Of a stretch of DNA of 64,000 bases, positions 1 through 12,111 are shown piece by piece. This stretch comes from Puccinellia tenuiflora (Eukaryota > Streptophyta > Magnoliopsida > Poales > Poaceae), in contig QRDG01000473.1 of assembly GCA_012064385.1 (NCBI GenBank), positions 3,603,965 through 3,667,964 on the forward strand. The letters run 5' to 3'. The notes below the pieces were generated by a model. The model was not told the DNA's origin. It did not search any database and saw only the letters and a list, made by a program, of their open reading frames with translations. Position 1 is the first letter of the stretch. Every line of letters begins with the position of its first letter. The translations under genes and the position numbers were made by a program.

Positions 1-512
1 GAGGAGAGCCGGCAGCTTGCTGTTTCTGTATGGGATCTACTTCGCCGCCCTTCGCTGGTTAGCCTCGCATTTATCTTCTGCCGTGCTACTTTGGGCCTTG
101 TTCGTCGCTCGCTGCAAGCCTGCAAGCTGCAATGGATGATTTATAACTTTGGGGAGTATATATTTTTGGTACATACTACTCTTTTGGGGCGACACCGGAC
201 GGAATTGTACTCACAATGTGGCCTTGGTCCCAGTTTAGGAGCTAGGAAATGCTGTTTCCTCCCCCCACTTTAGGAGCTAATCGTTAGTACCAGTACCAAT
301 TTTGTTGCCTACACTGCAGTTCAGTTACCTTTCCTGCATTTGTATTTTTGGCAGTACATTTCATCTCCTGCGTCATTTTGGGCATAGTACCATTTACATT
401 TTATTTTTACTATTTTTGGTCCAGGAGGGATATCCACGAGCTGAAAATCCAAGTGTGTGCAACAAGGAGATTTAGTTAGGTCTTAGTTTTGCTGCATTGG
501 TGAGGTAAAACA
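1..512 (+). promoter_or_regulatory. 5' leader of the HD-ZIP III gene
   Basis: No coding exon is visible here. The stretch leads directly into the ATG at 513 and probably holds the 5' UTR and a UTR intron. A plausible acceptor (TTTGGTCCAG) ends at 424, followed by a purine-rich exon-like segment. Long, intron-bearing 5' UTRs are known for plant HD-ZIP III genes. The promoter itself probably lies left of the window. Confidence 0.45.
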
Positions 513-3500
513 ATGGCTGCGGCGATGGCAATGCGAGGGGAGAGCAGCGACCGGGGTGGCTCTGATAAGGGGGGCGGGATGGACTCAGGGAAGTACGTGC
601 GGTACACGCCGGAGCAGATAGAGGCGCTCGAGCGGGTCTACGCCGACTGCCCCAAGCCGACATCCTCACGCCGGCAGCAGCTGCTGCGCGAGTGCCCTCT
701 ACTTGCCAACATCGAGGCGAGGCAGATCAAGGTCTGGTTCCAGAACAGAAGGTAATAAGGCAAAATTCTAGCTAGAATCTACTAATTCTGAATCAGACGT
801 TATTATTGTAGTATACCCTAAGTGATGGCCTGTCTGCTAAAAATACATGCTATGATTGTATTCTTGTCAAACTGTTACGTTGCTGTTCTGAAGATGATAA
901 TTTCTTTGATGTGGATAGATGCTGTAATGTGAATTGCTTATTGATCAAGTAGCGGCTACTGCATTTTATCTGTATCAAATCTGGAGTCTTGGTTTCATAT
1001 TGTGCTAAGGTGGATGATTGCGCCTGGTTGTTACAGGTGCCGAGATAAGCTGCGGAAGGAGTCATCACGGCTTGAGGCCGTAAACCGAAAGGTGTCGGCT
1101 ATGAACAAGCTTCTTATGGAGGAGAACGAACGTCTCCAGAGACAGGTCACCCAGCTGGTTCATGAGAACGCCCACGTGCGGCAGCAGCTGCAGAATGTAA
1201 GCTTTTGTTGTTGTGGTGTGCGTAGATGTCATGTCTCGTTTACAAACATGGTCTTACTGAAGTCCAATTTATCCACATTTCTTTGTCCTTAGTATAATAT
1301 ACATTCACATTTCTCTCTGTATAATATAATGTAATACACATGGCATGTAAGGGAATGTTCAATTTTGTACCATGCTTTGTAGGTGAGTACTGTAGTGTAC
1401 TAATATCGCATTACTTTCAAAGTTGGTTTATGTTAAGGACGTCATGTCCTTATGATGCCATGTCCATGGGGATGTTCTCCCATTGGAAAACCATGTAGTG
1501 CACGTACTCATCAGCTGGTCTAAAATAGCCATTAATTGGTCCGTGGGATGTTACAAGTTAACCACATTGTTCTATGTTTACTTTACTTTTTCGTAATAAC
1601 ATCTGTTGATTGAATGCAGACTTCAGTTGCGAACGATACAAGCTGCGAATCAAATGTTACTACTCCTCAAAACCCTCTAAGGGATGCAAGTAACCCTTCT
1701 GGGTAAGAAAATTGCTCTGGATTGCCAGGGAATAATTCTTGCTGCTGACCTTGCCTTGTTGGGACCATCCTTTCCTGATAGTGGCTTTATTTTCTGGTTC
1801 CAGGCTCCTTTCAATTGCAGAGGAGACATTGACAGAGTTCCTCTCGAAGGCTACTGGGACAGCTATTGAATGGGTCCCGATGCGTGGGATGAAGGTCACA
1901 TGCCAACTCTGGAATATTTTTCTGTGTGATTAACATTAACTAGACGTTCAATGATTTCCTAATTGCGTTCTGTTTTCATGACATTAGCCTGGTCCGGATT
2001 CCGTTGGTATTGTGGCCATTTCACATGGTTGCCGTGGTGTTGCTGCCCGTGCCTGTGGTTTGGTGAATCTAGAACCAACAAAAGTAAGTGTTCTAGCTGC
2101 TTTTGGTGCTTAGTTTTAAAACTTCGTGTCACATCAAGAAATATATTTTTCTATTTTTATCTGGGTCAACTACTTTGTGTGCTAGTAATAAGCTCATCTG
2201 CAACTGATTTAAACTTTTTATTATATGTGTGGATATGGTTTATTGATTTGAGGATGTAATAAACGATCACTCAAGCTGTGTTACAAAGATAAAAATGCCC
2301 TTCTCATGCTCATATGTTGGAGTAATGTTTGATCGGAGTGCAACTGAATACTCGAGGTCTCAATTTGAACAGTCTCCTGTTCCACAGGCTTCTGGAAAGT
2401 TTACTCTGTCTACTCAGGCACAGAGACGAATACCCTCACCTAACATACGCATATTTTGGCTACTAGTAACTGATTACAGAAATCAAACTGTTAATTCGGC
2501 TTGGTAATTTCTAGATAAGTCAATCAATTATTTGTGTCTGATAGAACTGTTTGGTGTAGGTTGTAGAGATCTTGAAAGATCGCCCCTCTTGGTTCCGTGA
2601 TTGCCGAAGCCTGGAAGTCTTCACGGTGTTACCAGGTGCAAATGGAGGAACCATTGAACTTGTTTACACACAGGTCGGTGATAAACCATTTTGTTAAAAT
2701 GTTCATTTAGTGTATCTAGTGATGCACATGGCTCCTGCTCTGAGCTCTGAACACTTCAATTGGTTTTATATACAGTTGTATGCTCCAACAACATTAGTAC
2801 CTGCACGTGATTTCTGGACTCTAAGGTATACAACCATTGTGGACGATGGCAGCCTTGTGGTATGTATGATTGTGGGCACTAATTTTACTTATTTAACCCT
2901 ACATTGAACATGAGTTAGGATATCACCCCTTGCTAATATTCATCCACCTCTAAGGTCTGCGAGAGATCCTTGAGTGGTTCTGGGGGTGGTCCAAGTGCAG
3001 CTTCTGCGCAGCAGTTTGTCAGAGCTGAAATGCTTCCAAGTGGATATTTAGTGCGCCCCTGTGGAGGTGGAGGTTCGATTGTGCATATAGTGGACCACCT
3101 GGAATTTGAGGTCCACTCCTGCTTTGTATCCATATATTCGTGTTCCAATGTATGCCATTTTCTGTGCGATGTCCATTAAACATTTGATTTGGTTTAATCT
3201 TTTAGGCATGGAATATTCCTGAAGTGCTTCGGCCGCTCTATGAGTCTTCTAGGGTAGTTGCTCAGAAAATGACTACCGCAGTAAGTGCTTAAGAAGTGTT
3301 GCTTGTTTCTATCTCTGCCTGTGAAACTGCACTGATACTGATTACAAAATCCTTATTATGTAGAAAAACACTTATCCATGAACTTTGAAGTTTTATTTGA
3401 TATGTAGTGAAAATGCTTAAGATTTTTTTGTTCATTCTCTGCACTATACTTATACTAAAAATTACTAACTGCACTACATATCAAGGCACTCCGGCACATC

Positions 3501-6500
3501 AGACAAATTGCTCAAGAAACAAGTGGTGAGGTGGTGTATGCCTTGGGAAGGCAACCTGCAGTCCTACGGACCTTTAGTCAAAGGCTGAGCAGGTGAATTT
3601 TGATCAATTGTTACTCTTTCAACGATAAATATGTACATCTTGGTGACATGTTCATAACACCATTCTTTCTATTTTGTCTTAGAGGCTTTAATGATGCTAT
3701 TAGCGGTTTCAATGATGATGGCTGGTCTATAATGGGTGGAGATGGCATTGAAGATGTAGTCGTTGCTTGCAACTCAACTAAGAAAATTAGGAACATCAGC
3801 AACGGTGGCAATGCATTTGGAGCCCTTGGAGGTATTATATGTGCTAAGGCATCAATGTTACTGCAGGTAATGGTGATCTTAGTATATTATGTTGCAATTT
3901 ACTCATCGTTCTTATTCTGTATGAGCATAGTGGTTCAACACTTTAACATGCACTTACACATGTACATTACTCTGTTTACATTTGATAACAAGATCTGAAT
4001 TAAATTTCGATGAACGTCTCTATGGCTGTACACATCAAAATTTGGATTTTATGTATTTGAGATGTTATAGTTCCTTAACTAGTGCTATGTGAAAAGTGAT
4101 ATTCTAGACAATCTTGATCTTCATAAGGACATTGCATGCTTACATATTAGAGAGCCTATCTTCTGAAATTTTGTGTTGTTCAATTCTTACATCACATGTT
4201 CTAAATTTATTTGTTATTCTAGAGTGTCCCTCCGGCGATACTAGTTCGATTTCTGAGGGAGCATAGATCTGAATGGGCTGATTACAACATGGATGCGTAT
4301 TTGGCTTCAGCGCTGAAAACAAGCACATGTTCATTCCCTGGGTTGCGGCCGATGAGATCTTCTGGAAACCAGACCATCATGCCACTTGCTCACACAGTAG
4401 AGAATGAGGAGGTATATTTATTGATGTTCCTCCCGAAAGCTTGTGCTGTTTCATTTGTGAGCAATTTGGTATTATTATATTATGGAATCGAAATAGTGGC
4501 CTAGATTCATAGTAAACTAGTTGTTATCGTTATTCTCACTGATGTTACATTGTTATAATGGAGAGTGTAGCACAAAACTAGTTAGTTTAATGCTCGATAT
4601 GGCCATTGTCATATTAGATGTAGCACATGCCTTTTTATGTGTTGTCTTTAACTTTAAAATAATAATTGATGTGCAGATTCTTGAAGTAGTTCGTCTTCAA
4701 GGGCAACCCCTTATGCATGATGAAGTTCTTCTTTCAAGGGATATCGACATGCTTCAGGTGAAAATCTGGATAACGTGTCACTCCATGCACTGTTTGAAAA
4801 GACGATGCAGCATTAGCAAATCTTAGCCTATAAAGTAACAGCTAACATGAGTACATCACTATGTTCGCCGGGTTCTACCTGTACTATATATTGCTAAATG
4901 AAGTAAAAGGTGCAAAGCTTTCTACAAGAATTGGAAATATTCATTTTCAGTGTCATTTTGTGAGGAAGCCTGGTTTAATGTGATTTTAAAGCTTGTTATT
5001 GTTACTATTCCTTTGCTCACTTCAAAGAGTTGGCATTTCGCTAACTATATATACTGTACTGAATTCCTGGTGTATCATTTTTTCTTTGGTATTTCAGCTC
5101 TGCACTGGAATAGATGAGAAATCTGTGGGATCCTCCTTCCAGCTAGTCTTTGCACCGATCGATGATTTTCCAGACGATGCTCCATTGATTTCATCTGGCT
5201 TTCGTGTTATACCACTTGATATGAAAACAGTTGAGCATTTCCACCTATATCATTGCCTCTATCTAACGTTGTGCAGGTTCATGTGCCTTTATCTGTTTCT
5301 ACTAGTGCAATAAACCTTAATTTTATTATAAAATTGCTCATAGGACAATTTTGATTGCTCTTAGATTATAATTGATATGGCACAGATACTTTCAATATAA
5401 AAAGAAGTTAATTTTCTTTTAATTCCTGTTTCCTGTGCTCTGATTGAGAGTTGCTTGATATTGGTCAATGGTTGCTGAGAGTTCTGTTCCAATGCATGCG
5501 GTTTCGGTTTTACGTACTTTGTTTTCTTGCGTGCCCAAGTTTTTAAACATCAGGCTGTGTGCATCCTTGATGCAGAGGCCAGGAGCAATAAAGTTCTTCT
5601 ATTATCTAAAAGGAAATTTAACCATCATATCTCATGCAGGATGGTGTATCCTCTGGTAGGACATTAGATTTGGCATCTAGTCTTGAAGTAGGCTCCATTG
5701 CAGCCCAAGCCTCGGATGCATCTCCAGATGATTGTAATGTGCGATCTGTACTGACAATCGCCTTCCAATTCCCCTACGAGCTGCATCTTCAAGACAATGT
5801 TGCAGCTATGGCTCGTCAGTATGTTCGTAGCATTGTTTCTGCTGTTCAAAGAGTGTCGATCGCTATCTCTCCATCTCAATCTGGTCTAAATGCTGGGCAG
5901 CGGATACTCTCTGACTTGCCTGAAGCAGCAACACTTGCTCGATGGATTTGCCAGAGCTACCAGTAAGTGTACTTGTAATTCTTCTTCATACGGTGTCAGT
6001 TTTAGTCCGACGTTTTGATAATTTTTCCATGGCATTTGCAAGCTGATAGAATTTTGTACCACACAGTTACCATCTAGGGGTAGAGTTACTTACTCCATCA
6101 GATGGAGCTGGGGAACCACTGTTGAAGATGCTATGGCATTATCAAGATGCTATCTTGTGCTGCTCTTTTAAGGTATTTGAAGAATCTGGAAAGAAAGTTT
6201 CCAACTCCAAGCCCGCTCTCACTTCTTTCTAACTCCAAGGCTTGCTCTTACTTCTATGTGCATCAATTGATCTAGATCTAATTTAGGTGGTCAGCTACTA
6301 TTAGAAACAGACCACTCAACCAATGGTTACGCATGTAATCTAAAAACTTTATCACCTGTCATTTATTCTTTGGATGCATACTGATAGTTCATTGCATGTT
6401 TTTAGATCAGCATGTATACCTGCTTCTTAAATGGTGAACAGTTTTGGAGTAACTGTTCTGTAGCTGGTTGGTGTCCGTCTTTATGCGGTTTCTGTAAGCT

Positions 6501-7516
6501 AAGAGTGTTCTTTCTCATATATTTGCCAATGGTTTACTTCAGTGCTCCGCCTTCTCAGCAAATGTGCGAATCTTACTGAAAATTGGTTATTTTAAGGTGG
6601 GGGCAGACTGGTACTTGTGTCAATACAATCAGCCGAAAATTGTACATTGCAGAGTTGAACAATCAGCCTGAGAATTCCTTTTAAGGAAGAATTTGATGAA
6701 TATTAGAGTTTTCTTTTTCATTAAATCCAGCTATCTGCCATGCACCAGCATTAATGCTTTGAGGTTGCAAGCGACCCATGGTGGGTGGATAACCTCATGC
6801 ATGTTTGATGTATCGTCCCATCCATAGACTTTGGCATGCTGACACAAACCCCTGTTTATTACTAGTACATGTGATGATAGCTTATCCATATCATATTCTT
6901 TGTGTTCTCACAGTTCCAGTTTTTAACCTCACCGTATATTTTTCTGACAACAATGCTGTAATGGCCTTTACTCTATCAGGAGACACCCGTGTTTACGTTT
7001 GCCAACAAGGCAGGTCTTGACATGTTAGAAACTTCCCTTATCGCCTTACAAGACCTCACATTGGACAAGATCTTCGACGAGTCTGGAAGAAAAGCATTAT
7101 TTGCGGAGATCTCGAAATTGGTGGAAGAGGTGAACTACTTCTCGTCGCCCTTTATTACATAGCAGAGCCTTTTTGCATGGGATGTAAATACAGTTTTGCG
7201 GCAACTGCCAAGTTAAATCACTAAAAGTATGCGTTGGCTAAAATGTAGTTGACCAAAATTTCTCTAACAGAAACTGTACTGTTAGTTAAATGAACATTTC
7301 TCAAAGTTGCATCAACTTACACACTACATGGACTTATTGACCAATTATCCTGCCTTTTGTCGTGTTCAGGGCCACATGTATCTGCCATCAGGTGTGTGCA
7401 TGTCGGGGATGGGTCGGCACGTTTCTTTCGACCAAGCCATCGCGTGGAAGGTGCTCGGCGAGGACAGCAGCGTCCACTGCCTGGCCTTCTGCTTCGTGAA
7501 CTGGTCATTCGTGTGA
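513..7516 (+). CDS. HOX9/HOX10: Class III HD-ZIP transcription factor, REVOLUTA/HOX9-HOX10 type, 18 exons
   Basis: Nuclear homeodomain-leucine zipper regulator of adaxial, vascular and meristem fate. Exons: 513-751, 1037-1196, 1620-1702, 1804-1894, 1988-2083, 2560-2673, 2776-2859, 2955-3110, 3206-3280, 3486-3592, 3683-3866, 4223-4411, 4677-4757, 5098-5229, 5640-5962, 6067-6172, 6980-7129, 7370-7516. All introns are GT-AG and phases agree, giving 2517 nt (838 aa, the usual family length). Homeodomain at about residues 27-88 (WFQNRR at 75-80), leucine zipper about 90-133, START domain from about 160 (begins LLSIAEETLTEF), and a C-terminal MEKHLA domain ending CLAFCFVNWSFV. The start precedes the conserved MDSGKYVRYTPEQ. 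No frameshift or stop was seen. Substitutions: EARQIK where EPKQIK is usual, and MRGMK where MPGMK is usual. HOX9 versus HOX10 orthology cannot be settled here. Confidence 0.96.
1884..1997 (+). promoter_or_regulatory. miR165/166 target site across exons 4 and 5
   Basis: The spliced 21-nt site is GTGGGATGAAG (1884-1894) joined to CCTGGTCCGG (1988-1997), so it exists only in mRNA. HD-ZIP III genes carry a miR166 site at this point of the START domain. The first base is G where the usual site has C. Against miR166 this leaves one mismatch (second base) and two G:U pairs, so regulation should be retained. The base change also makes the Pro-to-Arg codon. Confidence 0.88.
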
Positions 7517-8119
7517 TGACAGCGACGAGCAGATACGTTTTTTGGCTGTACATGAAGCGAGCTTCGACAGAGTTAGCTGATAAGCCGTTTTGTAACATCT
7601 CCAGATGTGATGTGGGTTGGTGAAGTTTATGAAAATCCGGAGTGTTCTGTACGTGATTGCCTCTCATTTTTAACGAATGTCTCCTTACCCAAACGTTTTT
7701 AACGGGCCGCCAGTGTGGCCTGCTACAATGTGTGTGGGTAGGTGGGCCCAGTAGCGTTTATGCAGCCATGCCCTCACAGTCTCACACGCTGGCAGAAAAT
7801 GGCATATAATCTCTTCATCCCCCTTGATGAATTGGGGTCTTACTGTTTCTCCGTCCGTACCGTAAAAGACCCCGATGAATCACGTGAATTAGACAGAAAC
7901 GGCACCTCTTTATTGCTAGATCCCCTTCTTTGGCAAGCTGTAATCGGCACTAATTGAGTGCTTGAGTATCGTATCCGTCTATCATTTAATTTTATCCATG
8001 TCCTTGCCCTGCTTCATTATCTTTCTTATCTATAAATAGCGCAAGGCTCGACTCGTCATTGATCTATACAGATAGGCATCGATCAAAACACATATACGTG
8101 TTCAAGGTTGGACGGCGAG
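7517..8119 (+). promoter_or_regulatory. HD-ZIP III 3' flank and promoter of the small secreted peptide gene
   Basis: The first part is the 3' UTR and downstream flank of the HD-ZIP III gene. A good TATA box (TATAAATA) lies at 8031-8038, about 90 bp before the ATG at 8120, which sets a short 5' UTR for the next gene. No other coding exon is seen. Confidence 0.6.
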
Positions 8120-8564
8120 ATGAATAGTACAACAACAACGATCTTGTTCCTTCTGGTCCTTGGATGTCACGCGTTCTCAGCACACTGTTAGTATTTTCTC
8201 GTTTACATGTCACATCTCAATCTTAGCCTAGTAGGATTATTGTTCTATATATTTGGCATTATATGTATATTGTACCTATTCACCGTCAGTATACAGGACA
8301 AGCAACAGCAAGGTTTATAATTTTGATTCGCTCTTCGTTGGTGTAGGTGGTCGTCAGATGGGCGGGGACATTGCAGGCGACAGCAAGGTTTACACTATAA
8401 TGTGTCTAAAGAGCGATTGCAACGGCTCAAAATGTTTCTGCTGCTTAACGATGCCCGGTAACCAGTGCTGGTGGACCGCGGAAGAGTGCAGGAAGGTCTG
8501 CCCGGCGCCCAAACCGGCTCATTTGGAGTTAGATCCAGCCTCACCATCTGGTGGCAGCGTTTGA
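8120..8564 (+). CDS. Secreted cysteine-rich peptide, MEG/EMBRYO SURROUNDING FACTOR 1-like
   Basis: Two exons, 8120-8186 and 8347-8564, joined through a GTTAGT donor and a GTGTAG acceptor (phase 1), encode 94 aa. Residues 1-22 form a signal peptide (MNSTTTT, then ILFLLVLGCHAFSA). The mature part has the spacing C-x5-C-x4-KCFCC, then QCWW, then EC-x3-VC. The Cys-x-Cys-Cys core followed by W/Y-x-T-x-x-EC-x3-C resembles the maize MEG1 and Arabidopsis ESF1 peptides, which act in endosperm, suspensor or basal transfer-cell signalling. The C-terminal tail (PAPKPAHLELD...) is Pro- and acid-rich and lies beyond the cysteine domain. The gene has its own TATA box (8031) and an AATAAA at 8647. The family assignment rests on the motif only; another cysteine-rich peptide class is possible. 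Confidence 0.75.
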
Positions 8565-9256
8565 TAGTGTCAGCAAGCGGAAGAAAAATTAAATAGATCA
8601 TGTATCAGATCTAGAACAAATTTCGTATTGGCGATGCCATCCTTTCAATAAATTAGAGTTTTTCTGACCAATCCAACAAATGAATTCACGCCTGCCTATT
8701 CTATCCGGATCATGCCTCCCCGGATTATTCTACGTAGGGTGGGTTCTTGTGTGAGCCCCTCTCTTAATAGTGAGAGCACATGAAATGCATGCATATTCCG
8801 GCGCATTGTCGATGGCATCATCTATTAATTGTATACTTAAACTATTTACAAGAATGTATCTATTAAACCGTTACCGATTAGTGTTCGTGACGAGATTTTA
8901 AAACTAGATCACACATGTTCCTATGTTTTAGAGATTTTCGATTTCATGCACCTGTTGCGTTGCCACATTACCGACGAACATAATTCAACGGTAGAATGAT
9001 ATCGTGCATGGTAAAAATTGGATTGAAAATGACCGACGAGGTGGTGGACCAAGGTGTGCCCTAGCCTATTGTTTCCGTGAAAGGCTAAACACCTATGGGT
9101 TCAGTTAGGTACTAGGATGCTCTAGAAAAACGCCAGTCGTTGTTTTCTATACGGCTATACCTAACTAAATTGAAAACTTCTGCTTCCAGTTCCATGTATT
9201 TATTTTGAAATCCATATGTTCCGAACAAGCTATCGGTCACTTGAAAGTGAAGAAAA
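8565..9256. other. Intergenic, no gene seen
   Basis: AATAAA at 8647-8652 is a likely polyadenylation signal for the peptide gene. The rest is A/T-rich with no ORF or TE terminus that I recognise up to the Helitron 5' end. Confidence 0.5.
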
Positions 9257-10683
9257 TCTATACCTAATAATAAAAGCAATAAGGTTTCTTTGGTCGGTCC
9301 GTCCGTCACAAATTTACCAATTTGCCCTCCCACCAAACGTTGTGAACTATATCGTGCAGCGTGCTTTCCTCAGCTTCCCCGGTCACACAGTCCAATACTC
9401 CAATGCGACTCCAACTCTCATGTCCTGATGCCATACGGCAATTTTCTTCTCCAAATCCTGATGGCATACGGCAATTTCCTTTTCGTTTTTAAGCCCTCGA
9501 CTATAGCCTCAGATTAGGGGAGGGGAAGAACCCGGTGCTTGGTTTTAGAGGCCTGATGAGTGACGAGGATCGTCGGCGGAACACACGTGCAGCAGTAGCA
9601 TGGCCATCGGCAGACTAGCACGTCGCGGCCCTTCGGGAGAGCGCGCCCACGATGGCCGGCCAGGCTAGGGCAGCATCAACGCCAATGGTGGCATCGGGCC
9701 GGGGATCACCAAGGTCGGCCTCCGTCGATTGGAGCCTACAGGGCCAGCTTGGGGGTAAGCGGGAGGACGACGGCGCATCGTGTTCGCGCACTGCATGTTG
9801 ATCGAAGGAAGCGGCTACTGAACAACCGCGTGATGCAGAAGCCCGCACACGCTGATGCATTTAATTAGTCATGAGGCGGCTTTCAAGGTAAACGAAAAAA
9901 AACCGGAAGGTGCCGAACCTGTGGCCATGACCATGGCCGTTGGTGTTCAAGCTGCCGGCGCCACCGACGAAGGTGGAGCTCCGGACACTGGATGAGTCCT
10001 GCGGCGCAATCGGGAGTTTGCGGGACAGATCGATTGTACAAATCGAGCCTCCACAAACATCGATCCTCAGCGCGCACGATCTGACCATGTTTAACTCCAG
10101 CAACGCGATGCCAGCCCGTACGTACCCAACCAACCAGCTTTTTTTTTTGTTCATGTGATACTAGAGGGAGTACGTACCAACGAGATCTTCACAGTAAAGC
10201 AAAAGAATCCATCCATCCATCTTTAACTAGCTAGCTATTGCCAAGCCAGCATCAATAGCACTGCTCATCTTGCTCCCTCAATTTCTTTAAAAAAAATAGC
10301 ATAGCATCCGACGGTCCTTACATAGTTTGCATTGTTGTGAAGTTCTGATAGCCTAGATAATCTAAATAACATACACTCATGACCATATAATGACCTGATA
10401 CTTTATTTTGATTATTATTGCCATCATTGAACAATTCAAGTTGGGATATATGTTTCGTTATGTGCCATCATTACAAAAACTCCAAGTCCAGCAGACACGA
10501 TAGTTGACGGAGAGATGGAGCAAGGATGAAACAAAAAACTTAATTTTAATTATATGTTCGAGGGTGTAGTGGAATATCAACTCTATTACCTTCGTATTAT
10601 TCACCTACTTATTTTAATTATATAATTTTATTTTATTTTATTTTTCTTATTCTACCGTAGCAACGCACGGGCATGTTTGCTAG
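9257..10683 (+). mobile_element. Non-autonomous Helitron
   Basis: The 5' end is TCTATACCTAATAAT, preceded by host A (9256). The 3' end is CAACGCACGGGCATGTTTGCTAG, preceded by a short CCGT...ACGG stem and followed by host T (10684). 5'-TC, 3'-CTAG with an upstream hairpin, insertion between A and T, and no TSD are the Helitron rules. No Rep/helicase ORF is present. The interior 9540-10100 is GC-rich, unlike the A/T-rich ends, and may be captured host sequence. The right end lies about 140 bp from the stop codon of the dioxygenase gene. Confidence 0.78.
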
Positions 10684-10820
10684 TTTTAATAAATCCACTA
10701 GTTGTGGTTTCTTGTCGCATCATAACATCGCACAAAAGATGTCTTAATTTTCATAGACCTGACAAGTCTAACTTAAGGGCGTCAATCCAAATCTTAAGGG
10801 TCGTCGTCCTTGTTTTGCCT

Positions 10821-12087
10821 TCAGATCTTTGTGCTCATTGTTTCTTTAATCTTGAGGTTGGTCGTTTTAACGCCACATAACCCATGTTTTACAGTGCCGT
10901 GGATGCGATTGAAGTCGGCGTACGTGACAGCGTGGTAGCGCGGCGGGTTCTCCTCGCCAAGGAAATCCTCAGCGGGGGTGATGAGGCAGTCTTTGGTCGG
11001 CGTGATAAACGTCCCCACCGACGTCCGCGCCATCGTCGTGTTGGTCACCACACGGTGCTCTATGCTCTTAAGCATGCCGTTGGTCACAACCTACAACAAC
11101 ATACCGATCAACCAGGCTCCTCACTACCATTTGAGGGAAGCAGTTCGATCAAAACGTACGACAGATCAGTTACCTCGAGTGGAAGTCCCAAGTTGACGAT
11201 GAAGGCGTTGGGCAAGGGCTCGACGTCGATCCATTCACCATTGTGGGAGTACTGGAGACCAGGGACTGCGCTGGGGAGGAGGATGCTGAGGAGGTTCCGG
11301 TCGCAGTGTGGTGGTAGGCCAATCATCGTGCTCGGGTCTGGACATGCTGGGTAGTGGTTGAGGGTCACGATCACGTCGGCGCCGCCGAGATCCCCGTCGA
11401 AGTAGTCAGTCCGGAGCCCCATGCCTTGGCACAGCAGCCGCAGCAGCTCCATCCCCATGTCTCTTGTGAGCACCGTGAACTTCTCGACGACCTCCCTGCA
11501 TTTAGAGCTATAGAGTCAGCGGCAAATCATGGAATCGCTCTCTTTCCGCCCTGTCAGATACTGAACAAACTAAAATTGTGATAGTGGATCGTGATTTTCT
11601 ACCGGAGGTTTTGGGGCTTGTCGGGCCAGTTGTTCTTGCTGTCGCCGGCAGGGATGGAGCAGCCGAGGCGGAGGCAGTCGATCCAGTACTTGTTGCCGCC
11701 GGTCTGATACGTGCTGCCGGAGAAGTACCGGTTTGTTTTCCCGTTGTCTTCCGAGTAGAACGCCGCCTTGTCATCCGCCGGCAGCGCAAAGAACTCACGG
11801 CACGCCGCCTCCATGTCCCGCATCGCCTGCTCGGTCACGCCGTGGTTGACCACCTGCTTAATTTATCCATTTCGACTTGACTAACCCGTGTAAGTGACGC
11901 GAAAAGTAATGGGCAAAGCCATCGATATATACAAGATGTAAACGAGAATGCTTGGACTAGCCTGGAAGAAGCCGATGTTCTTGCCGGCGTCGAGGATGGC
12001 GCGGCTGACCTCGTCGCGGCCGCGGGAAAGGTCGATGACCGGCAGGAAGACGACGCCTTCCGTGAATGATTCGTGCAGGTCCCCCAT
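10821..12087 (-). CDS. 2-oxoglutarate/Fe(II)-dependent dioxygenase (DOXC class, H6H/IDS-like)
   Basis: Exons in reading order: 12087-11962, 11853-11603, 11495-11174, 11090-10821; 969 nt, 322 aa, all in phase. Residue positions: His189-x-Asp191 and His245 form the iron site (PPHCD, IEHRVV), and Arg255-x-Ser257 (ARTS) binds 2-oxoglutarate. The N-terminal DIOX_N part has FLPVIDLS and VVNHGV. The GLQY...GEWIDVEPLPNAFIVNLG block is typical of hyoscyamine-6-hydroxylase-like and mugineic-acid (IDS2/IDS3) dioxygenases, so hydroxylation in specialised metabolism is likely, substrate unknown. Intron 1 appears to use a GC donor (CAG|GCTAGT); the others are GT-AG. The true ATG is 12087; further upstream the frame holds only TTG. 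Catalytic residues are all present and the length is near the family's usual 330-350 aa. Confidence 0.87.
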
Positions 12088-12111
12088 CGGCCGGGAGAGC
12101 CCAGGGAGCAA

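Noticed and set aside
91..273. Upstream ORF of the HD-ZIP III gene
   Set aside because: Starts with TTG, not ATG, and probably lies in a spliced leader; no support as a uORF.
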